A stretch of 35,610 bases of DNA, taken from Terana coerulea. Its lineage: Eukaryota; Basidiomycota; Agaricomycetes; Polyporales; Phanerochaetaceae. The stretch spans positions 1-35,610 of the forward strand of contig JAKOGH010000553.1 in the NCBI GenBank assembly GCA_024811115.1. The letters are read 5' to 3'. Below the pieces are notes generated by a model. That model was given only the letters and a program-made list of their open reading frames with translations, searched no databases and was not told the DNA's origin. The position numbers were made by a program, and so were the translations under genes. Positions 10,891 through 23,313 of the stretch are shown here, in pieces. Each line of letters opens with the position of its first letter. Position 1 is the first letter of the stretch.

Positions 10891-11329
10891 TTAAGCATAA
10901 ATGTATCGGATAGGTATTCATAGTGCTCAGCACTTTGAATCGCCTTCACACCCTAGCGTTGTCTGAGTCGTTCATCTCCCTGCCCCCTATTACTAACCGA
11001 CGCATCGCCAGCGTCGCGACCCCTACCACAACCCTAGGACCCCAAAAGCGCCACGCTGAAACCGGGAGGAAATGAAGGAAAGCCTAAAGAGCTCGCCTGG
11101 AGACCAGATATATGCCCCACTTGTCGTGTCCACCACTAATACACTGCACCATCCACAGCCGTGCTTGCACGGCCTGTGGATGGTATTCTTATGACTAGGT
11201 CTCACCCATGGACACCACGCGTGCAAACATCCGCTGGTAGGCAAGCATAATGCAGCAGGCCCAAGACTGGCTGACGTCGCGCAGGGTGACGCGAGTGTGC
11301 CGCCGATGCAAAAGGCTGCTATGCATTGT

Positions 11330-12060
11330 GCCAAGGGTTGGGACAGCGACCTCAGCACCCACAGTACTGATGCACACACAACACGCCGACGCCGGTGGGT
11401 GAGAAGTGGCGAAGCACGACGCGCAAACTGATGCAGGCGAACACGCCGGCCGATGTAAGAGACTGGTATACAACACCAAGGGCCAGGCAGCGACATACAA
11501 GCACGATGCTGACCAATGCAGCCCGCGACACAACACCAATGCCGGCGTGCGGGACGTGGTGAAGCACAGCACACGCAGGCCGATGTAAGCGAGCGCGCCA
11601 CCGTTACAAAGGGCCGACGTACAACGCGAAGACCAGTGCAACAAGCTACACAGGCGCGAACGCCAAGAACGCAGCACGCTGCATAATACCAACACCGGCA
11701 CGTGGGACATAGCGAAGCATGACGCATGCAAACTAACGCACACGAGCGCGAGCGATGCACAAGAAACCGGGCGTATACAGCATGACACGCAAGATACGCA
11801 GGGCGAGACAACGGTGCACGCATGCACGGTGCCGACGGATGCGCACCTCGCCAACGCCAGCGCTGGCAGGACGTGGCAAAGCACAACACGTGCAAGCCAA
11901 CACAGGCAAGCATGCCGCTACAAAGAGCCGACACACGACGTGAGGGCCAAGGTAGCAAGCCACCCCAGCACGGGCGCCAATGAGCGCAGCACATGCACCG
12001 CGCTGGCGCTGGCACGCATGACGTAGTGAAGCATGACATATGCAGACCGACGCTGACAAG
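11330..12060. repeat. Degenerate tandem repeats of about 150 bp, about five units
   Basis: A recognisable core (RCRTRGNRAAGCAYRACRC-like, for example GTGGCGAAGCACGACGC) recurs near 11404, 11556, 11706, 11869 and 12020, giving spacings of about 152, 150, 163 and 151 bases. Units are diverged. The array is GC-rich in an AT-rich neighbourhood. Long frames of 338 and 229 codons on the minus strand run through it, but the unit length is not a multiple of three and their residues are Cys/Arg/Ala/Ser-biased, so I treat them as artefacts of few stops. Confidence 0.55.
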
Positions 12061-12900
12061 TGCGCTCTGTCAGGAAGGGGCTGGCATACGACGCGAGGCC
12101 AGGGGTAGTAGTGTATGTAAGTATGTTACTGACAGATACAACACACAGGTGGGCATGGTGCAGTGCAGGTGAGTATGGTGCATGGTGCATGGGCTTACTT
12201 GCACAGTACAAGTAGTTTGTTGTGTTAGATAGCTTAGTCTTGTATATAGATAACTAAATATGCAATACAGAGCATCAGGTTAAATTAAAAGGGGATTTCT
12301 CAAATGACTAGTCAAGCAGTAGTGGTATTATAGCTGCATGTGAGGAACAAAATAGGACAGTAAGGAAACAAATAGCTGAGAAATAGGACTAATTGCCCTA
12401 ATATATAGAATAATTAAGACAATTAGCAAAGGACCTCACTAAACTGCCTTATTGGCCTTATGTATCTATTTATCTAGTTGTGTTACTTTGATGCTTATGT
12501 GCAATGAATTAGTGCTTATCGGCATGCATTAGGCAGGAATAGTAAGGGGTTTTTTTTTCAAATGCACGTGTGGGCCACGTGAAATGCCACATTGTTTGCC
12601 AGATCTTGCAAAGATTGCAGGGCCCTAATCAACTATTATATGGTAAGACCCTCAACCTAAAAGTATTGGGAATATTCCCATCAATCAAAATAGAGCACTT
12701 ATCATTGCTAGCAACTTGCACTCTAACTCTTACCATCCCTTACCTGTTGGAGGCCTGGTACCGCCCATAACGGGATATCGAAATATAACAAATACCGTGG
12801 AGCTCAGCAGCTGAGCTTGGAGCTGCAAAGTTTGTCTATATTCCAGCAATTGTATTTAATCTCTACACTTCTCATTCGTTGCCATGCAGACAGCTCTGCT
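12061..12900. other. Repeat-like DNA, possible retrotransposon debris
   Basis: A TG-rich stretch and the AT-rich block near 12220-12290 (TGTATATAGATAACTAAATATGC) resemble the end of an LTR-type element. The following 12300-12480 has several stops in all plus frames. I cannot identify reverse transcriptase, RNase H or integrase motifs, so the assignment is weak. No gene is supported. Confidence 0.25.
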
Positions 12901-12919
12901 CACGGTCTGCTTACTCATG

Positions 12920-13541
12920 TAGATGCTCAACCTGCCTTCTGACTTATCTATAGCTTTCAAGAGTGTGGCAGCAGTCAATGCAGCTTTGGCGAACAACAGT
13001 GATTGGCCAAACAGATCAAAGCCAATAGCACAAGGCTCCAAACACATTGAAACAACCTCATACCCATCTCTCATCTGCTCAAAGAAGTGCTGGCAGAGAT
13101 CTTTCTTTCCACTCTACATGCACATATCTTGAGATTACAGATGGGTGCTCTTACATCCCACCATTGAATTGTTGTCAGCCATATTTGCAAGCAATGGCGA
13201 GAGGTCACTCTGCGTGTCTGAAGCTCTGGCACTTCCTTGTGTTCTCCAATTGGGTGCAGGCTATGGAATTTCTCAAACGATCCAAGGAGTGCCCTATGGT
13301 TATGAACTGCAGCGGTGCATTTGTTGCTGATCATGCTGTGGCCAAACTGGTTTTACAGCACACTCACTGGATTAAAAGCATCAGAGGGTTCACCTTTAAC
13401 CCATCTTTCTCGAAAGTATTGAAACATATCAAAAACGCGCACTTCTCACAGCTGCAATCATTCACTATTATAGTGGGACACATTGACAACAGCAGGTCCA
13501 GACAGCTGAGAAGTTCTGTGTTGGCATTTCTAACCCAGTGA
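12920..13541 (+). pseudogene. F-box protein pseudogene (different subfamily)
   Basis: In one plus frame QIKANSTRLQTH*NNLIPISHL continues to EVLAEIFLSTL and then VVSHICKQWREVTLRV, the usual N-terminal helix, F-box and linker of Agaricomycete F-box proteins. It is interrupted by at least three stops (H*N, HH*I, RV*S). The homologous text then continues in another frame as LWHFLVFSNWVQAMEFLKRSKECPM and runs open to 13541. The combination of stops and a frame change marks it as dead. It is a separate gene from the split F-box copy on the other strand. Confidence 0.65.
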
Positions 13542-13606
13542 TCCTCTTGTGTGAGTAATACCTCTCATATGTGACGCAGTACTACGTGGCAGGAGGGGGC
13601 TCTTCA

Positions 13607-13813
13607 CTAGTCGAATCCATCAAAGTGAAAATCTGAGGCCGACAGTAAATTATATATTGATAGCTCCTCAAGCAAAGGCAGATCGGAAAGGAGGGTCAAC
13701 CACTTTGCAATAAACTGTGGTACATAGCTGTGAATGCTCAGGCACACCAAGCCTGGGCGGCAGAAGCCTCGCACTAATGCTATACAAGTGGAAGTGATGT
13801 TAAGGGATTTGAG
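13607..13813 (-). pseudogene. 3' part of the F-box gene split by a foldback element
   Basis: Minus-strand text LKSLNIT...ALVRGFCRPGLVCLSI...AKWLTLLSDLPLLEELSI aligns with LRSVRLR...VARGFCRPTLVCLSI...AEWLDILSELPLLEELSL of the F-box gene at 7.3-9.2 kb. It begins exactly at a CTCAA/TTGAG target duplication (13809-13813) next to the end of the foldback element. The matching 5' part stops at the same duplication at 17267-17271. It ends at a stop at 13607, after which homology to the paralogue is lost, so the 3' end of the gene is also missing. Confidence 0.75.
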
Positions 13814-14084
13814 ATGGATAATTCTAATTGGAAACCCTAGCTTCCAGAGAAACCCTCCCAAATCAGGAAAGGGGCGGGACACTCAAATATAGGCGCTAGC
13901 AGACTACAGCAATGAGGAGCAATGTATGCAGCACCGATACTTACTACGTGTATGCTAAATACACAATATATTTTGGAGGGCTTTATTTATTCTTCTATTA
14001 GCAGTAGTGCAATAGTAAAATTCTTGAAGCAGCTGTCAGTACTCACATTTTGACAAGCAAATCTGTTACTTGATACAATGATGC

Positions 14085-14633
14085 TTACACTGCGGAACTC
14101 AAGAGATAAATCCTGTGGATTTATCGTGTTAACATGCGGGAGTCTGAAACAAAATGGCCAGCATAAGTCATGTGGATTGATTAAATATTCCATTTTAGGA
14201 GATATACAACTTAAATAAACGCGTAAATCTGCGCATCTAACTTTATATCCTTCCCAATAACTCACAGAGCTTTATTCTGACAATAAATCCCTTGTATCTC
14301 TCGTAGCCGTTCTGTGGATTTATAATGGGCACATTACTTGTAAGCAGCAAGATGAATTCTTTGGACAAATACAAAACAAGTTGTACATATATCCAGCATG
14401 AAATAGGCAGAGGTCTTCAGAATGCATCCACAGGATTTATTGTGGCAATATATTCCACCTAACTCAGTGAGAGATATCGAGGACACACAGTTGACATAAG
14501 TAAAGACAAAGAATGCAGATATATTCATTATAAATCATGTACCGCATATCTCCAGGATAAATCTAGCAAGACCTCAGACACTTAGAAATATAAATGTCTG
14601 CTGAATATAGTAGTTAGACATAGACTCATTCAA
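14085..14633 (+). repeat. Left arm of the long inverted repeat
   Basis: This sequence recurs in reverse complement at 15484-16465 (interrupted there by a solo LTR). Matching landmarks in the same order include GGGAGTCTGAAACAAAATGG, AACGCGTAAATCT, ATAACTCACAGAGCTTTA, GGATTTATAATGGGCA, GGCAGAGGTCTTCAGAAT, TTTATTGTGGCAATATAT and TAGACATAGACTCATTCAA. It begins near a perfect 21-bp palindrome, GATAAATCC-TGT-GGATTTATC, at 14105-14125. Confidence 0.8.
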
Positions 14634-14797
14634 TGTGAGACTTTTGATTACCGACAACGAACTTACTAGTAAACACATTGGTATATTCAAATACAACTGC
14701 AAATCCAGTAAGGACTATCTTGAACTTTCATGTACATTGCACAATGGAGGCGTATTTGTAAAACTTTGCTGCCCAAACTGGGTGCAATGAAGCACAG

Positions 14798-15216
14798 TGT
14801 CGCAGACAAACACGCATACGTAGTACTATTTTTCATTTCTTGCATTCGTTAGCACAGATACATGGCCTGGTAGCAGCCCCAGAGCCTCTAGACTTCATTC
14901 CGATGATCCCGGCGCTTAGCGCCCAAACACGGCTCAATTCTTCCCACATTCTCGGACACTTAGCACTTTGGACTCTCTAGCCTTGTCCTCATCTTGACCT
15001 CTTGGTCATTTGGGAACAAGGTATGTATTCAATATACTGTACATAGTAGCAATACTAACTTAGTCATTAGGGACAAGTATCAGCCTTTGCCTACTTATTC
15101 TGTAAGGTCTACTTGGAGTTGGCCTTCGTCACCCTCCTCATACGTGTTTTATCATCTATTCACCATCCACTCCAATCCACTCATTCCGATTACGTATTAA
15201 GCTCGTCTCTGCGACA
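14798..15216 (+). mobile_element. Solo LTR, copy 1
   Basis: A 419-bp unit starting TGTCGCAGAC and ending CTCTGCGACA (short inverted ends), flanked by the 5-bp duplication CACAG at 14793-14797 and 15217-15221. It is similar over its whole length to the copies at 15848-16267 (inverted) and 16614-17032 (direct). No gag/pol lies between copies, and each has its own duplication, so these are independent solo LTRs. It sits in the loop of the foldback element. Confidence 0.85.
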
Positions 15217-15483
15217 CACAGGTTTGTGTTGTACGAAACATGACACCATGGTAAGCACTTACACGTTTACGCTCCATGGAGACTCTGACTGATGATGCTA
15301 ACGCTAGCCAACGTCAAAACAGCACAATCTGGCCAAGGTTGTTAACTTGGGCAACAAAGTTCTACGAATACGCCACCATTGTGCAAAGTATACAAAAGTT
15401 GATAGCTCTCACTAGATTTGCAATTGTATGTGAATTTACTAATGTGCATTGTGTGTTTAGTGTCCATAGTCAAAAGGCAGATG

Positions 15484-16465
15484 TTGAATGAGTCTATGTC
15501 TAACTACTATCTTCTGCAGATATCTTTGTTTCTAACTGTTCGAGGTCCTGCTGGATCTATTCTAAAGATATGTGGTACATGATTTATAATGAATATATCT
15601 GTGTTCTTTATCTTACTTACATCAACCATATGTCCTCAATCTCTCTACTGCGTTAAGTGAAATATATTGCCACAATAAATTCCGCAAATGTATTCTGAAG
15701 ACCTCTGCCTAGTTCATGCTGGATACATGTGTGACTTGTTTTTTATGAATCTAGTCAATTTATCTTGTTGCCTACAAGTAATATGCCCATTATAAATCCA
15801 TAGAAAAGCTATAAGAGATATAAGGGATTTATTCTCAGAGTAAAGCTTGTCGCGGAGACAAGCTTGATGTATAACTAGCATGAGCGAATCAGAGTAGATG
15901 AAGAATAGATGATAAAACAAGTGCGAGGAGGGCAACGAAGGCCGACTCCTAGTAGACCTCATAGAACAGGCAGGCAGGTGCCAATACTTGTCCCCAATGA
16001 CCAAGTTAGCATTGCTAAGATGTACATTACATGAAATACATACCTTGTCCCCAATGACCAAGAGGTCGAGATAAGGGACAAGGCAAGAGAGTTTGAGTGC
16101 TAAGTGTCTGAGAGCGTGAGAAGAATTGAGCCGTGTTTGGGTGCTAAGCGCCGGGATCATCGGAATGAAGTCCAAGGCTCTGGGGCTGCTACCAGGCTAT
16201 GTATCTGTGCTAATTAAATGCAAGGAAAATGAAAAATAATACTACTTATGCATGTCCGTCTGCGACAAAGCTCTGTGAGTTATCGGGAAAGGATCCAGAG
16301 TTAGTTGGGTAGATTTACGCGTTCATTTAAGGGATATATCTCCCAAAAGGAATATCTAATTAATGCGCATGACTTATGCTAGCCATTTTGTTTCAGACTC
16401 CCACGTGTTTACATCATAAATCCCGGGATTTATCTATTAGGTTCGCGAGTGTTACTCTGTAACCA
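15484..16465 (-). repeat. Right arm of the long inverted repeat, interrupted by a solo LTR
   Basis: The reverse complement of 14085-14633, split by the solo LTR at 15848-16267. Removing that LTR and one AAGCT copy restores the ATAACTCACAGAGCTTTA landmark found in the left arm. It ends near the perfect 18-bp palindrome ATAAATCCCGGGATTTAT at 16416-16433. Confidence 0.8.
15848..16267 (-). mobile_element. Solo LTR, copy 2 (inverted)
   Basis: A 420-bp unit in the opposite orientation to the other two copies. On the plus strand it begins TGTCGCGGAG and ends GTCTGCGACA, flanked by AAGCT at 15843-15847 and 16268-16272. The insertion site is inside the right arm of the inverted repeat; the uninterrupted equivalent site exists in the left arm near 14270, an internal empty-site control. 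Confidence 0.85.
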
Positions 16466-16613
16466 TGCAGCTAGTCTAAGTAATGTGCGGAGAGATTAGG
16501 AGGATAACACAGGTTACAGTAACCATACACTCAGGATTCATTGACTTATAAGTTGAATCTCTCAGTAAAATCAGCTAAAAGCCATATATAAGCAGCAGTA
16601 AGTTACACGTGGT

Positions 16614-17032
16614 TGTCACAGATGGACACACAGAAGTAGTATTATTTTCATTTTTCTTGCATTTGTTTAGCACAGATACATGGCCTGGTAGCAGTCCCAG
16701 AGCCTTTAGATGTTATTCCGATGTCCCGGCGCTTAGCGCCCAAATCCGGTTCAATTCTTCTCATGCTCTCAGACTCTTAGCACTCAGACTCTCTAGCCTT
16801 GCTCCTCATCTCGACCTCTTGGTCATTGGGGACAAGGTGTGTATTCTATATACTGTACAGTGTAGCAATACTAACTTGGTCATTGGAGACAAGTATTGGC
16901 ATCCACCTGCTTGTTCTATGAGGTCTACTGAGAGTTGGCCCTCATTGCCCTCCTCATACATATTTTATCATCTACTCCACATCCACTTCGATCTGCTTGT
17001 TTTGGCTGCGCGTTGAGCTCGTCTCTACAACA
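16614..17032 (+). mobile_element. Solo LTR, copy 3
   Basis: A 419-bp unit starting TGTCACAGAT and ending CTCTACAACA, with slightly decayed ends compared with copy 1, flanked by the duplication GTGGT at 16609-16613 and 17033-17037. It lies in the outer part of the right arm of the foldback element. Confidence 0.85.
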
Positions 17033-17266
17033 GTGGTGATAAATAGTGCATTTAAGTATGCATAATGTCAAAGCTAGTTGATACTTATTTTATCAACCTT
17101 TAATGGAGTCTTTTGTGCTTTAAATATGGCAATGAATGAGCTATCCTCCTCTGATATTGGCCGAAGCTGTTGGGCGCCTATCCTCCAGGCCACCCAACAC
17201 CTTCCTCGTTTGGGTGGGTTTCTCGGGCGCTCATGGAAACCGGGGTTTCCGATTAGAATTATCCAT

Positions 17267-17898
17267 TTGAGGCGAGGCATATCGGCCTTAGAGAAGAGTG
17301 GAGAGCGGATATTTTCTAGTTCCGACATGGCGATGTCGAGCCGTTCTAGCAGTGGCAACGCAGATATGTCCGCTTTGCATAGCTCTCTTGCAAGTTGTGA
17401 GTTGACGGACATTGGCCCCATGCTTAGCAAACGATGAGTATGTTCGTAAATCGATGCAGGGAGGAACTCCAGTCCATATATTCTGTTCGCCGGTTCCACT
17501 GTCAACGGGCATTGGCCAGAACGCGTAAGGAATGCTGTGAGTCGCTCAGGAACGGAGTCTTGGTTCAAGGGAAGGATGATACGAGTCCAGAGCAAAGGGG
17601 TTGCGATAGAAATGTCCCGCCACCGTCGGCAGACGTGAGTGATGCTCAGCCATCCACAACGGCTTCCACGCGAGCTACCGTACAAGGGGTCGTAGCTGCG
17701 AACCAGATGCAGGAATATTTTCCCCAAGATCTCGGCGGGGAAATGTGCAGTAGCTGGCACGAAACGATTTCTGTAGACTTTCAAAGCCATGATATTAGCT
17801 TGAGCGACTTGGATCTCCTCGTAGATCCGCGCGAGAGCCGAATCCATCGCAGCCTCGCTGTCGAGTCCGTGAAACAGGTCTTGCGTCTCGAGAGACAT
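17267..17898 (-). pseudogene. 5' part of the F-box gene split by a foldback element
   Basis: ATG at 17898 (MSLETQDLFHGLDSEAAMDS) leads to an N-terminal helix, FPAEILGKIFLHLV, GWLSITHVCRRWRDISIATP and WTRIILP...ERLTAFLTRSGQ, all in one frame. This part is intact as far as MPRLK, where the gene meets the foldback element end at 17266. The frame runs on through the element to a stop at 17074, giving a 274-residue chimera whose last ~63 residues are transposon-derived. The C-terminal half of the gene is at 13607-13813. A truncated F-box-only protein could still be made; whether it is expressed is unknown. Confidence 0.8.
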
Positions 17899-18085
17899 CT
17901 CTGAACTTCTACTATGATATTTTTGATTGTAGAATAACTCCCTATTGAACAAAATCATTTGCGTACGTGGCACAGAGACGGCTCAATTGCGTTTGCGATT
18001 ACTGTAATATTGTGTTGGGATGGACGTTCGAACTAGAAAAAGCAGATCTTCAAACTCCGAGCGCTCATCCCAGAAATCCATCCAA
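17899..18085 (-). promoter_or_regulatory. Promoter region of the split F-box gene, duplicated at 23.03-23.18 kb
   Basis: Read on the minus strand, GCGCTCGGAGTTTGAAG, CTGCTTTTTCT.GTTCGAACG, GCCGTCTCTGTGCC and CGTACGCAAATGA recur in order upstream of the F-box relic at 23180. The match runs up to and through the start codon. Conservation of a non-coding block next to two F-box starts suggests a promoter, or simply a recent segmental duplication. Confidence 0.55.
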
Positions 18086-18303
18086 GCGCCTGCAGGTAAT
18101 AGGCAAAGGTTGGGCGAAGATGGAGAAACAGGGAGAAACCCATTACATGATAAGTTAACATGGATTCCAATGGACATTGCTTGACTAGAACTGTACATCA
18201 ACGGAGCGGAGATTGTGAGAAAGTACAATGAGCGACTGTAATATACAAGTTGAGTACTATGACAAGGATACATGCTGGTCCGATATCGCAACGTTTGAAA
18301 TAA

Positions 18304-20280
18304 TCAGTCGAAACCTTCAACGGGGCAGTTCCACGACCAGCGGCCCTCAAGGAAGCCCTTGGCAGTGTCTTCAAGCACAATCTCGTTGCGCTTCTGAACG
18401 TAAACCTGAGCAATAGGGGCACTAAGTAAAGATCATACCACTGGAATACGAGAACTTACGGTCTTGTCGGTCACCTTCTGGCGAAGTGTGGGAACGACCT
18501 CAGGGTCAAGAGGTTGCTCGATGAGTTCGGAGAGCTCTTCTACGGCCCTCTCAAGATCCCTGTAGTCGACAGGCATTAGTAAATACAGGCGGGGTGTGAA
18601 GAAGTTCACGCACCGTTGGTTGTCTTCATACAGCTCTTTCTGGTTTCCGAGATCCAGGTAGTACGCCATCGCATACGTCCACTTCAACGTCATGCGGCAC
18701 TTGAAGACCTCATCAACGGCTTTCTTCAAGAACTGAACCTCGATCCAGGTGAGCTCAGACGTTATCTGCATCTCCTCCATCTTCTTCTCCGTCTTGGCGT
18801 ACAGCTCAACAGACAGCTTGGCCGACTGCTCATGGTTAGCCCACCGATTGTAGTACTGAATAGGAGGTGAGACAATATCGAGGGTATCGGGACTTGAACT
18901 TACGTGAAGATAGCGCTCCAGCGACGCGCGACTCTTCGACTGAGCGTCACGAGCGTTGACACTCGCCGATTCGTCGTAGCGGTTGCACGAGTACCACGCC
19001 GTTCCGTGCTCAGACCACGGGCCTAACATCACAATTAGCGCAGGTGCGCATACACACGTGATAACTGGACTCACCCATGCACACCCAGCAGAACTCGTAT
19101 TTGCACTTCTTGCACGTCATGTGGTTGCAGCCGCCATTCTTCTCGATCGTGCTCTGGCACTTGCTGCACTCCTTCGTGTTGCTCTTGATCCAGTTGGCGG
19201 TCTCGCTGTCGTCCTGGCACTTCTGCAGCCACAGCTTCGCCACCCCGCACACGACCGGCCGATGGTCGTCGTCGACGTTACAGCCAAAGCAGAACTTGTG
19301 GGACGACGATGCCGGGCATGTCACGATAGGCACAATAGACGTCAGAGAAGATTTGGATGCAGCACTGGGGCACGCGACCGTATATGTGCACGACGGGTAC
19401 GGGCAGTACTTGAGGCTGTTGTTGCAAGAGACAAAGTGGCGAACGAGCAGCTCCTGGAAGCGGTCCCAAGTAGATGTGTCGTCGTTGAGGCAAGTCCTGA
19501 TAAACTTGTTGTCCGCGACGAGCGAGCAGCCCTCCGCCATGCAGGTGATCCACTGTTCGGCCTCGGTCTTGACTTTGCTTGTGACATATGTGTTCCAGCA
19601 TTCACGGCAGAATCGATGTTCGCAAGACAGTGACAGGTATTCCGTCTGGGAGTCGTCAAAGCAGATCGGACAGACGAAGGGCTCCTCCACCGGCGGGGTG
19701 ATGCGCTCCAGGATCGCCTTGGTCTTGCCCGCTTTGGAGCTGTCGGCGGTACTACGGCGGCTGCTTCGTCGACGCGAGTCACTGGCAGAGGGCTCGGGCT
19801 TCTCAGGTAATGCTATACCTGCGGCTGTGTTCACAGCGGCGGGGTTATCCATGTACCTCTCGATGAGCTTCTCCTTGTTCCAATCGAAATGCCTCAGCAG
19901 TAAGTTAGCGACATTCACCTGCATGACACCGTCGTCGTGATAAACTGTGCGCTACAAAAGGATGTAGGATCGTTGCTCACGTCGACGCCGAAGATCCCGC
20001 TAATGTTGTCGACATCATCCTTCATCGTCTTCTCAATGTCCCCTTGGGTCAAGGATTGGTACTCCACCTCATATGACTTGAGCTTTCCCTTGCCAGAGAC
20101 TTTGTAGTCCGTATCGAAGGCGTCGACGTCCATCTCGGAGGCCGACTCTGCAAGTTGGTAAGCACGCGCGCATTGCGCGGGGAGTGGCTGCTCACCGTCG
20201 GCGGCATCGTCGAGGAGCGCATCCTCGTCTTCATCGTAATACTCATTGTCGGAATTGTCGTAGTCGGACATGTCGGACAT
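18304..20280 (-). CDS. Ariadne-type RBR E3 ubiquitin ligase
   Basis: RBR ligases accept ubiquitin from an E2 on a RING2 cysteine and pass it to the substrate; Ariadne members work with neddylated cullin-RING ligases. Exons are 20280-20196, 20147-19981, 19918-19075, 19022-18904, 18855-18614, 18559-18460 and 18405-18304. They sum to 1659 nt (552 aa), the usual Ariadne length; introns are 48-62 nt. Seen in order: an acidic D/E/Y-rich N-terminus (about 1-28); a UBA-like region; RING1 CPIC...CEHRFCRECW (about 167-191); IBR with CPYPSC...KFCFGC (about 255-300); RING2 CSKCQSTIEKNGGCNHM (catalytic Cys about 348); [21 protein letters not shown]; then the helical Ariadne domain (SRASLERYLHYYNRW, DLERAVEELSELIEQPL). 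The start at 20280 is the first in-frame ATG. It shares a promoter with the LysRS gene. Confidence 0.9.
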
Positions 20281-20565
20281 GATGAACAAGGATCAGAGGG
20301 TTGAAAGCGGTCTTGAGGTGGTAAGGTCGTGGTACAGTGCAGAGTCAGTATGACGCCGAAGTCGGCTGCGTACAGGGCGTCCCGAGACTCCGGGCGGAGA
20401 TTGAATCTTACGTGAGAATATTACGTCCTTTTCCGGCGAGTAAGCTGCTATCGATTGACTGACTCGAGCGAGTCAGTAAAAGTTAGATGCTGAGGCTGCT
20501 TCGCGCAAGCCCACGTTCACGATACATCCGTTCGCCGCTTACTTCCACCACTGTACACTAGAAAA
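20281..20565. promoter_or_regulatory. Bidirectional promoter of the RBR ligase and LysRS genes
   Basis: 285 bases separate the two divergent start codons. At 20459-20476 is an inverted repeat, CTGACTCG-AG-CGAGTCAG, made of two TGACTC half-sites facing each other. TGACTC is the core of the Gcn4/CPC1 general amino-acid-control element, which activates aminoacyl-tRNA synthetase genes in fungi. Nearby, TTACGT occurs twice (20408-20413 and 20421-20426), a bZIP/CRE-like half-site. Motif presence is seen; control by a Gcn4 orthologue is inference. Confidence 0.6.
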
Positions 20566-23030
<2,465 letters not shown>

Positions 23031-23313
23031 TGAGCGCTCGGAGTTTGAAGGTCTGCTTTTTCTGGTTCGAACGACCATCTCCAACGTAATCGCAAGCCGT
23101 CTCTGTGCCGCGTACGCAAATGAGTTTATTCAATGGTGAGGGATTCTGCAATTGACGATGTTATTGGATAGTAGAAGATATGTCTATCAAGACGCAAGAC
23201 CTGTTTCACGGGTTCGACATCGAGGCTGCGGTAAATTCATTCCTTGCGCGGATTCACGAGGAGATCCGAGTCACCTAAGCTAATATCATGGCTTTTAAAG
23301 CGTGCAGAAATTG
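23031..23313 (+). pseudogene. F-box 5' fragment with its promoter
   Basis: ATG at 23180 begins MSIKTQDLFHGFDIEAAVNS, then LARIHEEIRVT and a TAA (23276-23278) where the paralogue at 17.9 kb has a CAA glutamine codon; homology resumes as ANIMAFKACRN and then stops near 23313. The 150 bases before the ATG match the region upstream of that paralogue. It is therefore a truncated duplicate that kept its promoter but lost the F-box. A 32-residue peptide is all it could encode. Confidence 0.75.

Larger units (their letters stand above)
13814..17266. mobile_element. Foldback/TIR DNA element inserted in an F-box gene
   Basis: Both ends read inward as ATGGATAATTCTAATYGG and then AAACCC; the first 24 bases differ at one position. 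They are flanked by a 5-bp direct duplication TTGAG at 13809-13813 and 17267-17271. Inside, the two halves are an imperfect long inverted repeat (see arms) around a short loop. Three solo LTRs of one family sit inside it. Removing them and their duplications leaves about 2.2 kb. No transposase frame is visible, so it is non-autonomous; the superfamily is not assigned. The flanking F-box text is continuous across the insertion once one copy of the duplication is removed. Confidence 0.75.

Noticed and set aside
11023..12039. 338-codon minus-strand frame, and a 229-codon frame inside it
   Set aside because: They run through the ~150-bp tandem repeats; unit length is not a multiple of three, composition is Cys/Arg/Ala/Ser-skewed, and there is no domain or intron evidence.
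18983..19940. Long plus-strand frames (216 and 287 codons) across 19.0-19.9 kb
   Set aside because: They are antisense to the RBR ligase exons, which carry clear RING/IBR motifs and consistent introns.
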